Shown here: positions 27,557 through 36,840 of the stretch, in pieces
Numbering within the stretch: the first letter of the stretch is position 1
Layout: every line of letters begins with the position of its first letter
Assembly: GCF_900625095.1 (NCBI RefSeq)
Contig: NZ_LR130760.1
Location: 1,853,455 to 1,917,454 of the forward strand
Direction of reading: 5' to 3'
Length of the DNA: 64,000 nt
Source of the DNA: Acinetobacter ihumii
GTDB lineage: Bacteria; Pseudomonadota; Gammaproteobacteria; Pseudomonadales; Moraxellaceae
Notes under the pieces: model-generated
Seen by the model: only the letters and a program-made list of their open reading frames with translations
Databases searched by the model: none
What the model was told of the DNA's origin: nothing
Made by a program: the position numbers and the translations under genes

Positions 27557-28740
27557 ATTTTAAATTGGAGGAAGTTGGCATCATTTTCAAACACCAGATT
27601 CAGTTGTTGGGCTAATCCATCATCTAATTGAGATTTGATGCGTAAATAACTCATCAATACATCATCTGGATAAAGACTTAATAACTGATCAGCCTCAGGT
27701 TGCCGACCTGTTGCCATGTACACATGCCATTTTGCAAAACTTAGAATTGGCATACTGAGATAACGCTGTTCAAACTGCTCAATTTTCGTTTCAACATCTG
27801 CATAATCTGGATTTTGTTTAAGTAACTGTTGTTGAAACCATAAATAAAACACGTCACGATCAAACTGCTCATTCAGCAAATGTAATGCGAGCATTTCATG
27901 TTGCAGACTCATATCAGGCAAGCGCGCTAAAAGTTTAAGCCACAGTAGTTTGCTGCTGTAGGGACGACTTTTGATTTCCTGCTCCAAGTCATAATAGCGC
28001 TTTTGAATTGCATGCTGATCATCAAGAGAAGACTGATCGAATTGCGCCAATAACTGCTGCAACCACAAATCACGGCTTTGCGCATCCAAATGGCCATATT
28101 GCATAGAACGCAAATAGATCCATGGCTGTTGTAAAGCCAATTGTCCCCACAATGCAGTCATGCGTTGTTGATATGCCTGTTCAATTTGTTTAAGCCACGG
28201 CGACAATTGATGATGTTGCAGAAACTCCAAATGAGTCAATGCCTGCTCGGTTTCACCTTGTGCCAAAAACAGCTCAATTCGTTGCAATTCAGCCAGCTCA
28301 AATGCCATTGGAGAGGTATGATTTAATGCCTGATGCGCTTGTCCATATTCTTCATGTTGATAAAGCAGCTTTGCATCTACGATTCCCTTGAGCAAACCTG
28401 ACGGTGCAAATAACTGAGTGACAAAACTTTGCTGATCTTTAGCTGCTTCCAATAACCAAATTACAGCCAATTGTTCATAAGGATGCAAATGGGTAAAGTT
28501 AAAAACTGTTTCTCGTTTGCGTTGCTCTCGGTTTAAATAACGCCTTACGCTCATCCACAACAGTTGTGCCAATAAAGTGACCAGACCGATCAGCAGTAAT
28601 AGCACCCAAAGATTCGTTTGTAATTCCCAGTCACGCCAGTAAATATAGACATAACCAGCCCCATATCCATAGCTGAACACACTCAGCAATGCCAAGCAAC
28701 ACAGCGCCACAATCGCATAGGTCAGGAGTAATACGCGCAT
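27553..28740 (-). CDS. hemY: HemY-like TPR membrane protein
   Basis: The 395-residue product has two N-terminal membrane helices (about residues 6-28 and 42-62) with a short periplasmic loop, then a large helical TPR-type domain. The N-terminus matches the HemY domain found with hemCD in gamma-proteobacteria. Despite its name this family is not the Gram-positive protoporphyrinogen oxidase; its role is unclear. It lies nine bases after the hemX-like gene and overlaps the thioesterase gene. Confidence 0.8.
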   Translation of the reverse strand: MRVLLLTYAIVALCCLALLSVFSYGYGAGYVYIYWRDWELQTNLWVLLLLIGLVTLLAQLLWMSVRRYLNREQRKRETVFNFTHLHPYEQLAVIWLLEAAKDQQSFVTQLFAPSGLLKGIVDAKLLYQHEEYGQAHQALNHTSPMAFELAELQRIELFLAQGETEQALTHLEFLQHHQLSPWLKQIEQAYQQRMTALWGQLALQQPWIYLRSMQYGHLDAQSRDLWLQQLLAQFDQSSLDDQHAIQKRYYDLEQEIKSRPYSSKLLWLKLLARLPDMSLQHEMLALHLLNEQFDRDVFYLWFQQQLLKQNPDYADVETKIEQFEQRYLSMPILSFAKWHVYMATGRQPEADQLLSLYPDDVLMSYLRIKSQLDDGLAQQLNLVFENDANFLQFKI

Positions 28741-28749
28741 ATGATCTCC

Positions 28750-29595
28750 TTATCCCAATAACTCGAGTGTGATAAGTTTAGGAACAGGTAGGCTTGGAAG
28801 CTGCTTGAGCTTTTCCAGTCGTTTTAATAAGTTTTGACTTTGTGTATCAGGAAGCTGAGCCAATTGCTGGATCGCCATACTGAGCACATGTTGATATTCA
28901 GTAAGATGCCCATCATTTAAAGCCTGACGCGCCAACAATAAACGCAATTGCACTTCTTTTAAAATAATACGTCGATTAATTAACTCTGCGGGAGCATGAT
29001 CGACACGTTGCAATTGTAACCAGCCTTCCCAGAAATGTTGCTGCGGCTGTCGTTTCAACTGTACCGTCGTATTACGTTGAGCCGTCTGTAAATCTCGATC
29101 AATCAATTGAATTAAATCATCAAAAATTTGCTGTTGCTGGTTCTTTGAAACCACAAACTGTTGAATCGCCTGCTGATCCTGATTAACGCTTTCATGCAAA
29201 CTACGTTCCAGTGCTGGTGCTAAAGCATAAGACGCCAAAGCCTGATTCAATTGAGTGAGCTTATCAATCGCATAAATATATTGGTGCTGCTGCAAAGCGA
29301 ACTGGATCAATTCCAAACGTTGTTTAATGACAATCATCGGATTTAAATTGCTGGATGACTGAACCGGCGTTTCTGCATGACCATGAAGTGTCGTCGAGGT
29401 GGAAGATGTATCTGCAAGTTGCCGTTGCACTGCCACCAGTTGATCATTCAAGTTCGCATTTTTTTGCTCAATTTGAGTCACGCTGTGTTGCAGAGTATCG
29501 AAACGCTGAGAAAACTGGTATGCGTCATAACTTAGCTTTGCTAACCATAGCACTGCCAATATCATGATAAATCCAACAAATTTCCTCATAATCAT
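28750..29595 (-). CDS. hemX: HemX-like membrane protein
   Basis: The 281-residue product has an N-terminal membrane helix (FVGFIMILAVLWLAKLSYDAY), a coiled-coil stretch (about residues 35-65, VTQIEQKNANLNDQLVAVQR) and a helical C-terminal half. This is the HemX layout; no SAM-binding methyltransferase motif is visible, so the historical name uroporphyrin-III C-methyltransferase is not supported. It overlaps hemD by four bases. Confidence 0.78.
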   Translation of the reverse strand: MIMRKFVGFIMILAVLWLAKLSYDAYQFSQRFDTLQHSVTQIEQKNANLNDQLVAVQRQLADTSSTSTTLHGHAETPVQSSSNLNPMIVIKQRLELIQFALQQHQYIYAIDKLTQLNQALASYALAPALERSLHESVNQDQQAIQQFVVSKNQQQQIFDDLIQLIDRDLQTAQRNTTVQLKRQPQQHFWEGWLQLQRVDHAPAELINRRIILKEVQLRLLLARQALNDGHLTEYQHVLSMAIQQLAQLPDTQSQNLLKRLEKLKQLPSLPVPKLITLELLG

Positions 29596-30368
29596 CCTTC
29601 ATTTACTTTCAGCTGTGCCAATATGCTATCGGGTTTCAAATCATCGACACAACACACGTGACCGACATGCTGTTGCTCGGCTTGATCGCGGTTGACAATA
29701 TCGAATAAACGCTTACCCAACACCATATAACAGCAATCATGACACACAGATGGCACACCACGCATTAAACTCTGCCAATTTCGCCAGCTTGTCTCACTAC
29801 TGATCAGTACCGTAATAGGAGAGATGGTCTGGCGAAGTTGTTGCTGTAAGGCAAACACCTGACGTATCGACTCATCAGGACAATGTCTGCTGTATAACAC
29901 AAAATTTAAAACATCAACACCTTGCGCCAACAACTGCTGCATCATCAATTGGCGTCCACCTTCACCTCGCCAAAATGCAATTTGCTTTAAGTTTTTGTGA
30001 TCTTTAAACAAATCCAGTTGCAACATGCCTTCAGACGTCTCAATTTCAGGAACATCAGCCCGAATAGAATACTGTGCCAGATAATCAGCCGTACCTCGTC
30101 CAACCGCAATCCACTTTATTTGTGTGAGTTGTGCAATGTTCCAGCCAGATTTTAGCAAATAGCGTAAACCAATTTCTGCTGCCGTTGGACTCACCACAAC
30201 AATCATCTGGGTTTGCCCAAGTCGCCCATAAAGTGTGGCTAATGCATCCGAATAAGGCTGCGCGACCAGTTCAAGTAAGGGGTAATCTACCACCTGATAG
30301 CCTGCTGCGCGTAAGTGCTGATTCAGTTTTTCAGCACGATCTTTAGGGCGAGTATTAATAAACAACAT
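29592..30368 (-). CDS. hemD: Uroporphyrinogen-III synthase
   Basis: The 258-residue product begins LFINTRPKDRAEKLNQHL and has two alpha/beta halves with VVVSPTAAEIGLRYL and the second-domain ISSETSWRNW, as in HemD. It cyclises and inverts ring D of hydroxymethylbilane. HemD sequences are poorly conserved, but position after hemC (six-base gap) and before hemX (overlap) makes the call firm. Confidence 0.9.
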   Translation of the reverse strand: MLFINTRPKDRAEKLNQHLRAAGYQVVDYPLLELVAQPYSDALATLYGRLGQTQMIVVVSPTAAEIGLRYLLKSGWNIAQLTQIKWIAVGRGTADYLAQYSIRADVPEIETSEGMLQLDLFKDHKNLKQIAFWRGEGGRQLMMQQLLAQGVDVLNFVLYSRHCPDESIRQVFALQQQLRQTISPITVLISSETSWRNWQSLMRGVPSVCHDCCYMVLGKRLFDIVNRDQAEQQHVGHVCCVDDLKPDSILAQLKVNEG

Positions 30369-30374
30369 GCTGTT

Positions 30375-31292
30375 TTAGTGCAAAGCACTGAGTAGTTCAC
30401 CCGCCCCCTGAGCTAATAGCTGTTGGGCAAGCTGAATGCCAAGCTGTTCTGCTTGCTCAAGATGACCGGATTGCTGTGCACTAAGCAAGGTTTGTCCGTC
30501 AACACTTCCTACACGACCTTCGATTGCAATCTGATCACCATTCAAAGTGGCATAACCTGCAATCGGAACTTGGCAACCCCCTTCTAAATATGCATTGAAA
30601 GCTCGTTCAGCTCGAACACAGTGCCAAGTTGGCTCATGCAATAAAGGCTGAATCAAATTCAAAACAGTTTGATCGTCTGCCCGACACTCCAGTCCTAACG
30701 CCCCTTGACCCACCGCAGGCAAGCTTAGATGTGCAGGCAAGCCATGACGAATTCGATCACTCAGACCCAAACGCTTTAAACCTGCACTGGCCAGAATAAT
30801 CGCATCATATTGACCATCATCCAGTTTTGACAGTCGTGTCCCAACATTACCCCGCAAGTCGATAATGTTTAAATCTGGACGTTGTTTTAAAATTTGGCAT
30901 TTACGGCGCAAACTGGATGTTCCGACTCGGGCAGCTTGTGGTAAATCATCAAAATGTGCAACGTGGTTAGATACGAATGCATCAAAAGGATCTTCACGTT
31001 CACAGATCACAGGCAAACATAAGCCTTCAGGTAAATGCATCGGCACATCTTTCATTGAATGTACGGCCAAATCAGCACGACCATCCAGCAAAGCAGCTTC
31101 AAGTTCTTTTACAAATAGACCTTTACCACCAATTTTTGCTAATGGGGTATCCAAGATTTTATCGCCCTGCGTGACAAATTTGACCAATTCAACGTGCAGA
31201 TCAGGATAAAGCACTTGTAAACGAGCACGAATATGTTCTGCCTGCCACAATGCAAGCGGGCTTTGTCGCGTGGCGATTTTCAAGGTTTGCAT
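30375..31292 (-). CDS. hemC: Porphobilinogen deaminase (hydroxymethylbilane synthase)
   Basis: The product of about 305 residues begins [15 protein letters not shown] and contains [26 protein letters not shown] and [12 protein letters not shown], the last carrying the cysteine that holds the dipyrromethane cofactor. It polymerises four porphobilinogens. The frame opens at 31310 with TTG; the ATG at 31290-31292 fits the family start better. It leads the hemC-hemD-hemX-hemY-thioesterase run and follows algR by about 110 bases, the order known from Pseudomonas. Confidence 0.95.
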   Translation of the reverse strand: MQTLKIATRQSPLALWQAEHIRARLQVLYPDLHVELVKFVTQGDKILDTPLAKIGGKGLFVKELEAALLDGRADLAVHSMKDVPMHLPEGLCLPVICEREDPFDAFVSNHVAHFDDLPQAARVGTSSLRRKCQILKQRPDLNIIDLRGNVGTRLSKLDDGQYDAIILASAGLKRLGLSDRIRHGLPAHLSLPAVGQGALGLECRADDQTVLNLIQPLLHEPTWHCVRAERAFNAYLEGGCQVPIAGYATLNGDQIAIEGRVGSVDGQTLLSAQQSGHLEQAEQLGIQLAQQLLAQGAGELLSALH

Positions 31293-31400
31293 AAATCTTG
31301 GGTCAATCAAAAAAACAAGCTCTAAACTTAACCCGATTCACTAAAATTGCAAGTAAAATCTAAGTCGAGCCTGTTAAAACCAGCACATTACTGATGATGT

Positions 31401-32141
31401 TTAGAGTTTTTGCATTCTTTCACGCAACTGCGGCAAATGACGGCGACTCACCGACAGACGTTCACTCACATCACGGCAACGCACCTGATATTGCCCAGAA
31501 GTCACCAGTTCCAGACCTTCTAAATAGTCAATTGAAACCAGCGCATTTCGATGAATACGAATGAAATGGTCCGAAAACTCCTGTTCTAATTCCTTCAGGG
31601 TTTCATCAATCAACACACTGCCATTTTTGTGGCGCACCGTGACATATTTTTGATCTGCCAGAAAATAATAAATATTTTCTACAGGAATCAACTCTACACC
31701 ACGATAGGTTTTGGCGGTAATTTGATGCCGCTGTATTTTTAAGTCGTCCATATCTTCTTTTTGTTTTATCGTACTCAATTGCGCTTGAGTCAGTTTGGTT
31801 AATTGATCTAAAACCTGTTGTAAATCTTGTTGCGAAATGGGTTTCAGCAAATAGCCTTTAGCTTGCGATTTAAAAGCCTCTAAAGCATGTTCATCATAAG
31901 CGGTACAAAATACAATCGCAGGCATGGGGTCAAATTGCCCCAATTGTTCTGCACACAGTAACCCGTCCATTTTGGGCATTTGAATGTCGAGCAACACCAC
32001 ATCTGGTTCGTATTGCTCCACCAACTCAATTGCATCTTCCCCATTATTGGCAGTTGCAATGACTTGATGCCCCAATTGCGTAACTAACCGTGACAATCGT
32101 TCAACAGCAAGAGGCTCATCATCACAGATTAGAATCCTCAT
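31401..32141 (-). CDS. algR: LytTR-type response regulator AlgR
   Basis: The 246-residue protein has an N-terminal receiver domain (CDDEPLAVERL, DVVLLDIQMPKMDG with the phosphoacceptor Asp, FCTAYDEHALEAF, KPIS) and a C-terminal LytTR DNA-binding domain (RIHRNALVSIDYLEG). In Pseudomonas the AlgR orthologue, in the same argH-algZ-algR-hemC setting, controls type IV pili and alginate. It is 36 bases after the kinase gene. Targets in this organism are inferred. Confidence 0.88.
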   Translation of the reverse strand: MRILICDDEPLAVERLSRLVTQLGHQVIATANNGEDAIELVEQYEPDVVLLDIQMPKMDGLLCAEQLGQFDPMPAIVFCTAYDEHALEAFKSQAKGYLLKPISQQDLQQVLDQLTKLTQAQLSTIKQKEDMDDLKIQRHQITAKTYRGVELIPVENIYYFLADQKYVTVRHKNGSVLIDETLKELEQEFSDHFIRIHRNALVSIDYLEGLELVTSGQYQVRCRDVSERLSVSRRHLPQLRERMQKL

Positions 32142-32177
32142 CTTTCCTCCTTGTCGTGTTAACTTAATTGATTGATT

Positions 32178-33383
32178 TTAATCGGTTAACCCTGACTTAT
32201 TATTTTGTCTTTGGTATTGGTAACTTACCACGGTGGTATACAACCCACGCGCACTATAGGTCTGAAACTTGAGTGTATTTCCATAATACGCCCGAAGACG
32301 CTGTTTCACGTTATCTATAGCTATACCGTGTCCTTCTCTTATGTTTATTGTATCGAGACTGTAGGGATTGGTAATGACTATACTGACTTGATTTTGCAAT
32401 ATTTCAACCAATATGCCAATTTGACCCTCTCCGCCAATTTTTTCAACTCCATGAAAAATACTATTTTCCAATAAGGGCTGCAAGCTCAATGCAGGAATTT
32501 GTACCTGTTTAAGTTCTTGAACCGTGTAAGGAATTTTCCATTCCACATGTAATCGGTCGCCTAATCGAATTTTTTCAATAAATAAATATTGCTGACAAAG
32601 TTCAATTTCATCCTGCAAGCTGACCAGCTTGAGTTGCTGAAAACTGGCACGAAACAGTTTGGATAAACTGATCAGCATATTTTCTGCTTTATCTGGATCG
32701 ATACTGATCAAACTCACCACACTATTTAAACTATTAAATAAAAAGTGTGGATGGATGCGTGCCTGCATGGCTTGAATTCGGGCATTCAACTCACTATATT
32801 GCTGGTTTAACCACTGATCACGCACATACATATACCGTAAGCAAAATGCACCGAGCAAAACTCCATAACTTAAATGCATGCCGACTCCAGCAAATAATCT
32901 GTGCCCATTCATCTGCTGAAAATTAAATTGGCTGCCCCAATGTTGCAGCATGTTGGCAACACAGGTGGTTAACACCACAATGATTTGCAAAATAAAAAAG
33001 CCAACAAACAGCGCAGTGATTTGATTTAAACGAGTGAATACTGCCTGATAACGATCCAAAATCGCTGAAAATGACAATACCACCCAATTAATAAACACGA
33101 TGTATTGAATCAGACGTACGCCTTCCAATGCCTGCCATGAACCCGCTTCTGCCAATGCCAGAACCATCGCCAATACATTACTGGCCACGATCAACTCTAA
33201 TAAATGTTGCCATTGACCGATTTTGCTAAAAAAATAGGAGTTCCCCGCTGCTGAAATTTGTCGCGTTAACTCCGCTGGATTCTGGGCATCGGCAAGCCTT
33301 GAGGAATTTGTTATACTGCTTTTTATTTTTCGCTTTTTTTTATCGAGCCGACATGACCACATCTTCGAATTCCCCTCATTCAT
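32178..33383 (-). CDS. algZ: LytS-family sensor histidine kinase AlgZ/FimS
   Basis: Several N-terminal membrane helices lead into a PF06580-type kinase core: [18 protein letters not shown] with the phosphorylated His, N-box [17 protein letters not shown] and G-box [14 protein letters not shown]. It pairs with the adjacent algR. The start is uncertain: the open frame reaches an ATG at 33383 (another at 33362), but the first 40 residues are Lys/Ser-rich and lie antisense to the argH start, and the conserved part begins only near [10 protein letters not shown] rare start codon (ATT) or a 5' overlap with argH are the options. Confidence 0.85.
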   Translation of the reverse strand: MNEGNSKMWSCRLDKKKRKIKSSITNSSRLADAQNPAELTRQISAAGNSYFFSKIGQWQHLLELIVASNVLAMVLALAEAGSWQALEGVRLIQYIVFINWVVLSFSAILDRYQAVFTRLNQITALFVGFFILQIIVVLTTCVANMLQHWGSQFNFQQMNGHRLFAGVGMHLSYGVLLGAFCLRYMYVRDQWLNQQYSELNARIQAMQARIHPHFLFNSLNSVVSLISIDPDKAENMLISLSKLFRASFQQLKLVSLQDEIELCQQYLFIEKIRLGDRLHVEWKIPYTVQELKQVQIPALSLQPLLENSIFHGVEKIGGEGQIGILVEILQNQVSIVITNPYSLDTINIREGHGIAIDNVKQRLRAYYGNTLKFQTYSARGLYTTVVSYQYQRQNNKSGLTD

Positions 33384-34786
33384 CTGCCCAGAACCAGACC
33401 TCTGGTATGTGGGGCGGTCGCTTTAGTGAAGCGACAGATGCTTTTGTTGCTGAATTTACCGCATCTGTACAATTTGACCAACGTTTTTATAAGCAAGATA
33501 TTGCAGGTTCAATTGCACATGCCACCATGTTGGCGAAAGTCGGTGTCCTCACCGAAGCTGAACGTGATGACATTATTCAGGGCTTAACTGCAATTAAATC
33601 TGAAATTGAAGCGGGTCAGTTTGAGTGGCGTATCGACTTAGAAGATGTGCATATGAATATTGAGTCACGTCTGACTCAACGCATTGGCATTACAGGTAAG
33701 AAACTGCATACGGGTCGTAGCCGCAATGATCAGGTGGCGACCGATATCCGTTTGTATCTCCGTGATGAAATTGACGATATTTTATCCATTTTAAAACGTT
33801 TACAACACGGCTTGCTTGGCTTGGCTGCAAAAAACACTCAGACCATTATGCCCGGTTTTACCCATTTACAAACTGCTCAACCTGTGACCTTTGGTCATCA
33901 TTTATTGGCATGGTTTGAAATGTTAATTCGGGATACCGAACGCTTGCAAGATTGCCGTAAACGAGTTAATCGCATGCCACTTGGCTCTGCGGCGCTTGCT
34001 GGCACCACCTATCCAATCGATCGTGCCTATACTGCCGAACTTCTAGGTTTTGAAGCGGTTTCAGAAAATTCACTGGATGCCGTTTCTGACCGTGATTTTG
34101 CGATTGAATTTAATGCGGCTGCGGCTTTAATCATGATGCACTTGTCACGTATGTCTGAAGAATTAATCTTATGGACATCTGCTCAATTTAAATTTGTGAA
34201 CATTCCAGATCGCTTCTGCACAGGTTCATCGATTATGCCACAGAAGAAAAACCCTGATGTGCCTGAGTTAATTCGCGGTAAATCTGGTCGTGTATTTGGA
34301 GATTTGATCAGTCTGCTCACCTTAATGAAAGGTCAACCTTTGGCCTATAACAAAGACAATCAGGAAGACAAAGAACCTCTTTTTGATGCGATTGATACCG
34401 TGCGTGGTTCGCTTATGGCATTTGCAGATATGATTCCTGCACTGGTTCCAAATATTGAAATTATGCGTGAAGCAGCATTGCGTGGCTTTTCAACCGCCAC
34501 TGATCTCGCTGACTATCTGGTGAAAAACGGTGTCGCCTTCCGTGACGCACATGAAATTGTCGGTAAGGCAGTGGCTTTAGGTGTACAGGAAGATAAAGAC
34601 TTATCAGAACTGAGCCTTGAACAACTGCAACAGTTTTCTGACTTGATTCGCGCAGATGTCTTTGATAAGGCACTCACCCTTGAAGCGTCTGTCAACGCAC
34701 GTGACCACATTGGTGGAACTGCGCCGAAACAGGTGACTGCTGCAATCGCTCGCGCTGAACAACGTCTTGAACAACTATACGCTTAA
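33353..34786 (+). CDS. argH: Argininosuccinate lyase
   Basis: The product of about 477 residues has the superfamily signature [12 protein letters not shown], plus [11 protein letters not shown] at the N-terminus and [12 protein letters not shown]. It splits argininosuccinate into arginine and fumarate. The frame opens at 33299, but [11 protein letters not shown] at 33353 is the better start; upstream residues are a hydrophobic artefact of the promoter region. Its 5' end overlaps the longest reading of the divergent algZ. yggX follows after nine bases. Confidence 0.96.
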   Translation: MTTSSNSPHSSAQNQTSGMWGGRFSEATDAFVAEFTASVQFDQRFYKQDIAGSIAHATMLAKVGVLTEAERDDIIQGLTAIKSEIEAGQFEWRIDLEDVHMNIESRLTQRIGITGKKLHTGRSRNDQVATDIRLYLRDEIDDILSILKRLQHGLLGLAAKNTQTIMPGFTHLQTAQPVTFGHHLLAWFEMLIRDTERLQDCRKRVNRMPLGSAALAGTTYPIDRAYTAELLGFEAVSENSLDAVSDRDFAIEFNAAAALIMMHLSRMSEELILWTSAQFKFVNIPDRFCTGSSIMPQKKNPDVPELIRGKSGRVFGDLISLLTLMKGQPLAYNKDNQEDKEPLFDAIDTVRGSLMAFADMIPALVPNIEIMREAALRGFSTATDLADYLVKNGVAFRDAHEIVGKAVALGVQEDKDLSELSLEQLQQFSDLIRADVFDKALTLEASVNARDHIGGTAPKQVTAAIARAEQRLEQLYA

Positions 34787-34795
34787 GGAAAACTC

Positions 34796-35071
34796 ATGAG
34801 CCGCCAAGTATTTTGTGTTAAATATCAAAAAGAAATGGAAGGTCTGGATTTTCCACCGTTTCCCGGAGCGAAAGGTCAGGAATTGTTTGAGCAGGTTTCC
34901 AAACAAGCATGGCAGGAATGGTTACAGCATCAAACCACATTAATTAATGAAAAACGCCTGAATGTGTTTGAACCAGACGCAAAAAAATTTCTGGAAGAAC
35001 AACGCGAAAAGTTTTTCAACAATGATGATAGCGTAGAAAAGGCCGAGGGCTGGAAGCCTGAGCAAGGCTAA
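34796..35071 (+). CDS. yggX: Fe(2+)-trafficking protein YggX
   Basis: The 91-residue product begins [20 protein letters not shown] with the conserved Cys near residue 7 and contains [20 protein letters not shown], the YggX family pattern. The family protects Fe-S enzymes and has been linked to iron trafficking. It sits nine bases after argH, likely the same transcript. Confidence 0.95.
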   Translation: MSRQVFCVKYQKEMEGLDFPPFPGAKGQELFEQVSKQAWQEWLQHQTTLINEKRLNVFEPDAKKFLEEQREKFFNNDDSVEKAEGWKPEQG

Positions 35072-35222
35072 GCAGAGCGTTGCTCTGCCCTTGCGCAAGA
35101 CGAAGAGCTATGCTCGTAGTGAGAAAAATCAAAGCATCGCTTTAGTTTTTCTGCAAAACAAGGACAAGTCCGCGTAGGTAAGCATATGAGAAGTGAACCC
35201 TTGCGCAAGGCGAAGGGCTATG
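35072..35222. repeat. Repeat-rich spacer with two 25-base direct repeats and hairpins
   Basis: Copies at 35088-35112 and 35198-35222 (CCCTTGCGCAAG then CGAAG and GCTATG) match at 23 of 25 bases. Each contains the palindrome CTTGCGCAAG. Between yggX and the first copy is a hairpin GCAGAGC-GTT-GCTCTGC (35072-35088), and at 35122-35152 an imperfect 14-pair stem ending in a T-run. The second copy supplies the stop codon of the chorismate mutase gene. The layout suggests a dispersed extragenic repeat element; no transposase is present. Confidence 0.6.
35122..35152 (+). terminator. Putative terminator of argH-yggX
   Basis: AAAGC-ATC-GCTTT with outer A- and T-rich pairing (12 of 14 pairs) and TTTTTCT on the closing side can terminate the rightward argH-yggX transcript, about 50 bases after yggX. 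Confidence 0.55.
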
Positions 35223-35541
35223 ATTTCCCAATATTTTCAGACTTTGCTATCTGTTCATGATTTTGAATGACTTCTTTAATGATAAATCTTAAAAATTTCT
35301 CAGCAAATATAGGATCCAGCTTTGAAGCCAAAGCAAGCTCTCTCAGTCTGGATATTTGCGCTTCCTCTCTAGACAAATCAGTTGCTGGGAAATTTGCTTT
35401 CGCTTTTAAATAGCCCACCTTTTTCGTACAGGAGAATCTCTCAGAAAGCATATAAATTAAAGCTGCATCAATGTTATCAATACTTTGCCTTAACTCAGCC
35501 AACATTGTTTTAGCTTTTTCCTGCGAAACTGACTTGCTCAT
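35218..35541 (-). CDS. Free-standing chorismate mutase (AroQ class)
   Basis: The 107-residue all-helical product matches the AroQ chorismate mutase domain: LRQSIDNIDAALIYMLSERF, KKVGYLKAK, LSREEAQISRLRELA and the last helix FIIKEVIQNHE. It converts chorismate to prephenate for Phe/Tyr. There is no signal peptide and no fused dehydratase or dehydrogenase, so it is a monofunctional cytoplasmic enzyme. It stands alone, and its stop codon lies in a copy of a short repeat. The physiological need beside a fused PheA is unclear. Confidence 0.85.
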   Translation of the reverse strand: MSKSVSQEKAKTMLAELRQSIDNIDAALIYMLSERFSCTKKVGYLKAKANFPATDLSREEAQISRLRELALASKLDPIFAEKFLRFIIKEVIQNHEQIAKSENIGKS

Positions 35542-35699
35542 GATTTCCTCTTATTCCAAATAGTTGTTATAAATATACTTCAAAAAAAGCCATTTCAGGC
35601 TAACCACGATCAACATCGTTGCTCCTTTTTACGTTTCTTACATAGAAACATATAACATTACATAGGCTCACAAGACTACGCATGATTCTTTCAATGTTT

Positions 35700-35802
35700 T
35701 TGCATATACTGATTTCATAGTAAGACAACAAGCATCCCCCCAATGCAGTCTTACATTACTTTCTTCCCAGATTTCCTCCCCAAGAAATCTGGGATTTTTT
35801 TA
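35700..35802 (+). ncRNA. Candidate small RNA with two C-rich hairpin loops
   Basis: On the plus strand a -10 box TATACT (35705-35710) precedes a predicted RNA of about 85 bases. Stem-loop 1 (35720-35754) pairs GTAAGAC with GTCTTAC and inside it GCAT with ATGC around the loop CCCCCCA. Stem-loop 2 (35766-35793) pairs CCCAGATTTC with GAAATCTGGG around the loop CTCCCCAA and is followed by seven T, a strong terminator. No ORF lies before this terminator, and both neighbours run on the other strand. The -35 box is weak. C-rich loops suit pairing with ribosome-binding sites. Confidence 0.6.
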
Positions 35803-35971
35803 TGCTTTTTTTAAGATGGTATCTTTTTAACACGCTATCTTTGAATATTGTTCAACATCGCATAGAACTTTGAGCATACAAGGCTAGTACAGTACATTGC
35901 AGAATAAGCAAATAGATAATATGAATGAGAACTCAAAGATTTTAAACCTTCAATATTTCGATGGATCAAAT

Positions 35972-36003
35972 AAAAAAACCTTGAATAGATTCAAGGTTTT
36001 TTT
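35972..36003 (-). terminator. Terminator of phoU
   Basis: AAAAAAACCTTGAAT-AG-ATTCAAGGTTTTTTT is split by a two-base centre; the stem CCTTGAAT/ATTCAAGG with flanking A- and T-runs lies 14 bases after phoU. Confidence 0.88.
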
Positions 36004-36017
36004 GATTTTAAACATAC

Positions 36018-36740
36018 TTATCCGCGATGTACTTTTTCTTCGATTTCTTCAATACGGGTATGACGTACATCTGTGCCTTTGGCGATATAAATCACTTGCT
36101 CGGCAATATTTCGCGCATGATCACCAATACGTTCTAGTGAACGCAGTACCCACATCACGTTAATCACACGAGAAATATGACGTGGATCTTCAATCATATA
36201 GGTCATTAAGGTACGGGTAGCCGATTGATATTCACGATCAATATCCGCATCTGCAAGTAGCACTTGCAATGCCTGTTCTGCATCCAGACGCGCAAATGCA
36301 TCAAGTGCATCATGAATCATGACGCGTACCTGATTACCAATATGACGAGTTTCCATATAACCACGTGGTGAACCCCCTTCTTCGCATAAGCTTTGCGCAA
36401 TACGAGCAATTTTTGCAGCTTCATCACCAATACGTTCTAAGTCAGTATTGGCCTTGCTCATGGCAATCACCATACGCAAGTCAATCGCTGCGGGGTGACG
36501 GCGGGCTAAAATCAGGGTTAAACCTTCATCAATATCACGTTCATATTGGTTGACAGTATTATCTTTAAACTGAACATCCAGTGCCATATTGACATCGGTA
36601 TCCAGCAAGGCATGTATGGCATTGGCCACCTGCTGTTCAACTAAACCGCCCATGGTCATAAATTTGGTGTTGACGTCCTGCAAATCTTCATTGAATTGCG
36701 ACGAAATATGATGACCTAACACAGGATTATGTGGACTCAA
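36018..36740 (-). CDS. phoU: Phosphate-system regulator PhoU
   Basis: The 240-residue product contains two copies of the PhoU three-helix bundle with the acidic, metal-binding patterns EQQVANAIHALLD...DIDEGLTLILARRHP and MSKANTDLERIGDEAAKIA; the second repeat ends LRSLERIGDHARNIAEQV. PhoU dampens the PhoR-PhoB response through the Pst transporter. Here it stands alone, away from pst and phoBR genes, with its own terminator. Confidence 0.95.
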   Translation of the reverse strand: MSPHNPVLGHHISSQFNEDLQDVNTKFMTMGGLVEQQVANAIHALLDTDVNMALDVQFKDNTVNQYERDIDEGLTLILARRHPAAIDLRMVIAMSKANTDLERIGDEAAKIARIAQSLCEEGGSPRGYMETRHIGNQVRVMIHDALDAFARLDAEQALQVLLADADIDREYQSATRTLMTYMIEDPRHISRVINVMWVLRSLERIGDHARNIAEQVIYIAKGTDVRHTRIEEIEEKVHRG

Positions 36741-36840
36741 GGGAGCCTCCAGTACGGCAGGATGAACAAAAAAAGCTTGGTCGTGATTAAAACATATCCA
36801 TCATGAAAGTTTTATGACAAAAACTTCTATTTCAGTCATT

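Noticed and set aside
28750..29595. Annotation of the HemX-like protein as a methyltransferase
   Set aside because: No SAM-binding motif is visible; the traditional name is not supported by the sequence.
35897..36163. 88-codon rightward ORF before and over the phoU 3' end
   Set aside because: It runs through the phoU terminator and is antisense to phoU; composition is not protein-like.
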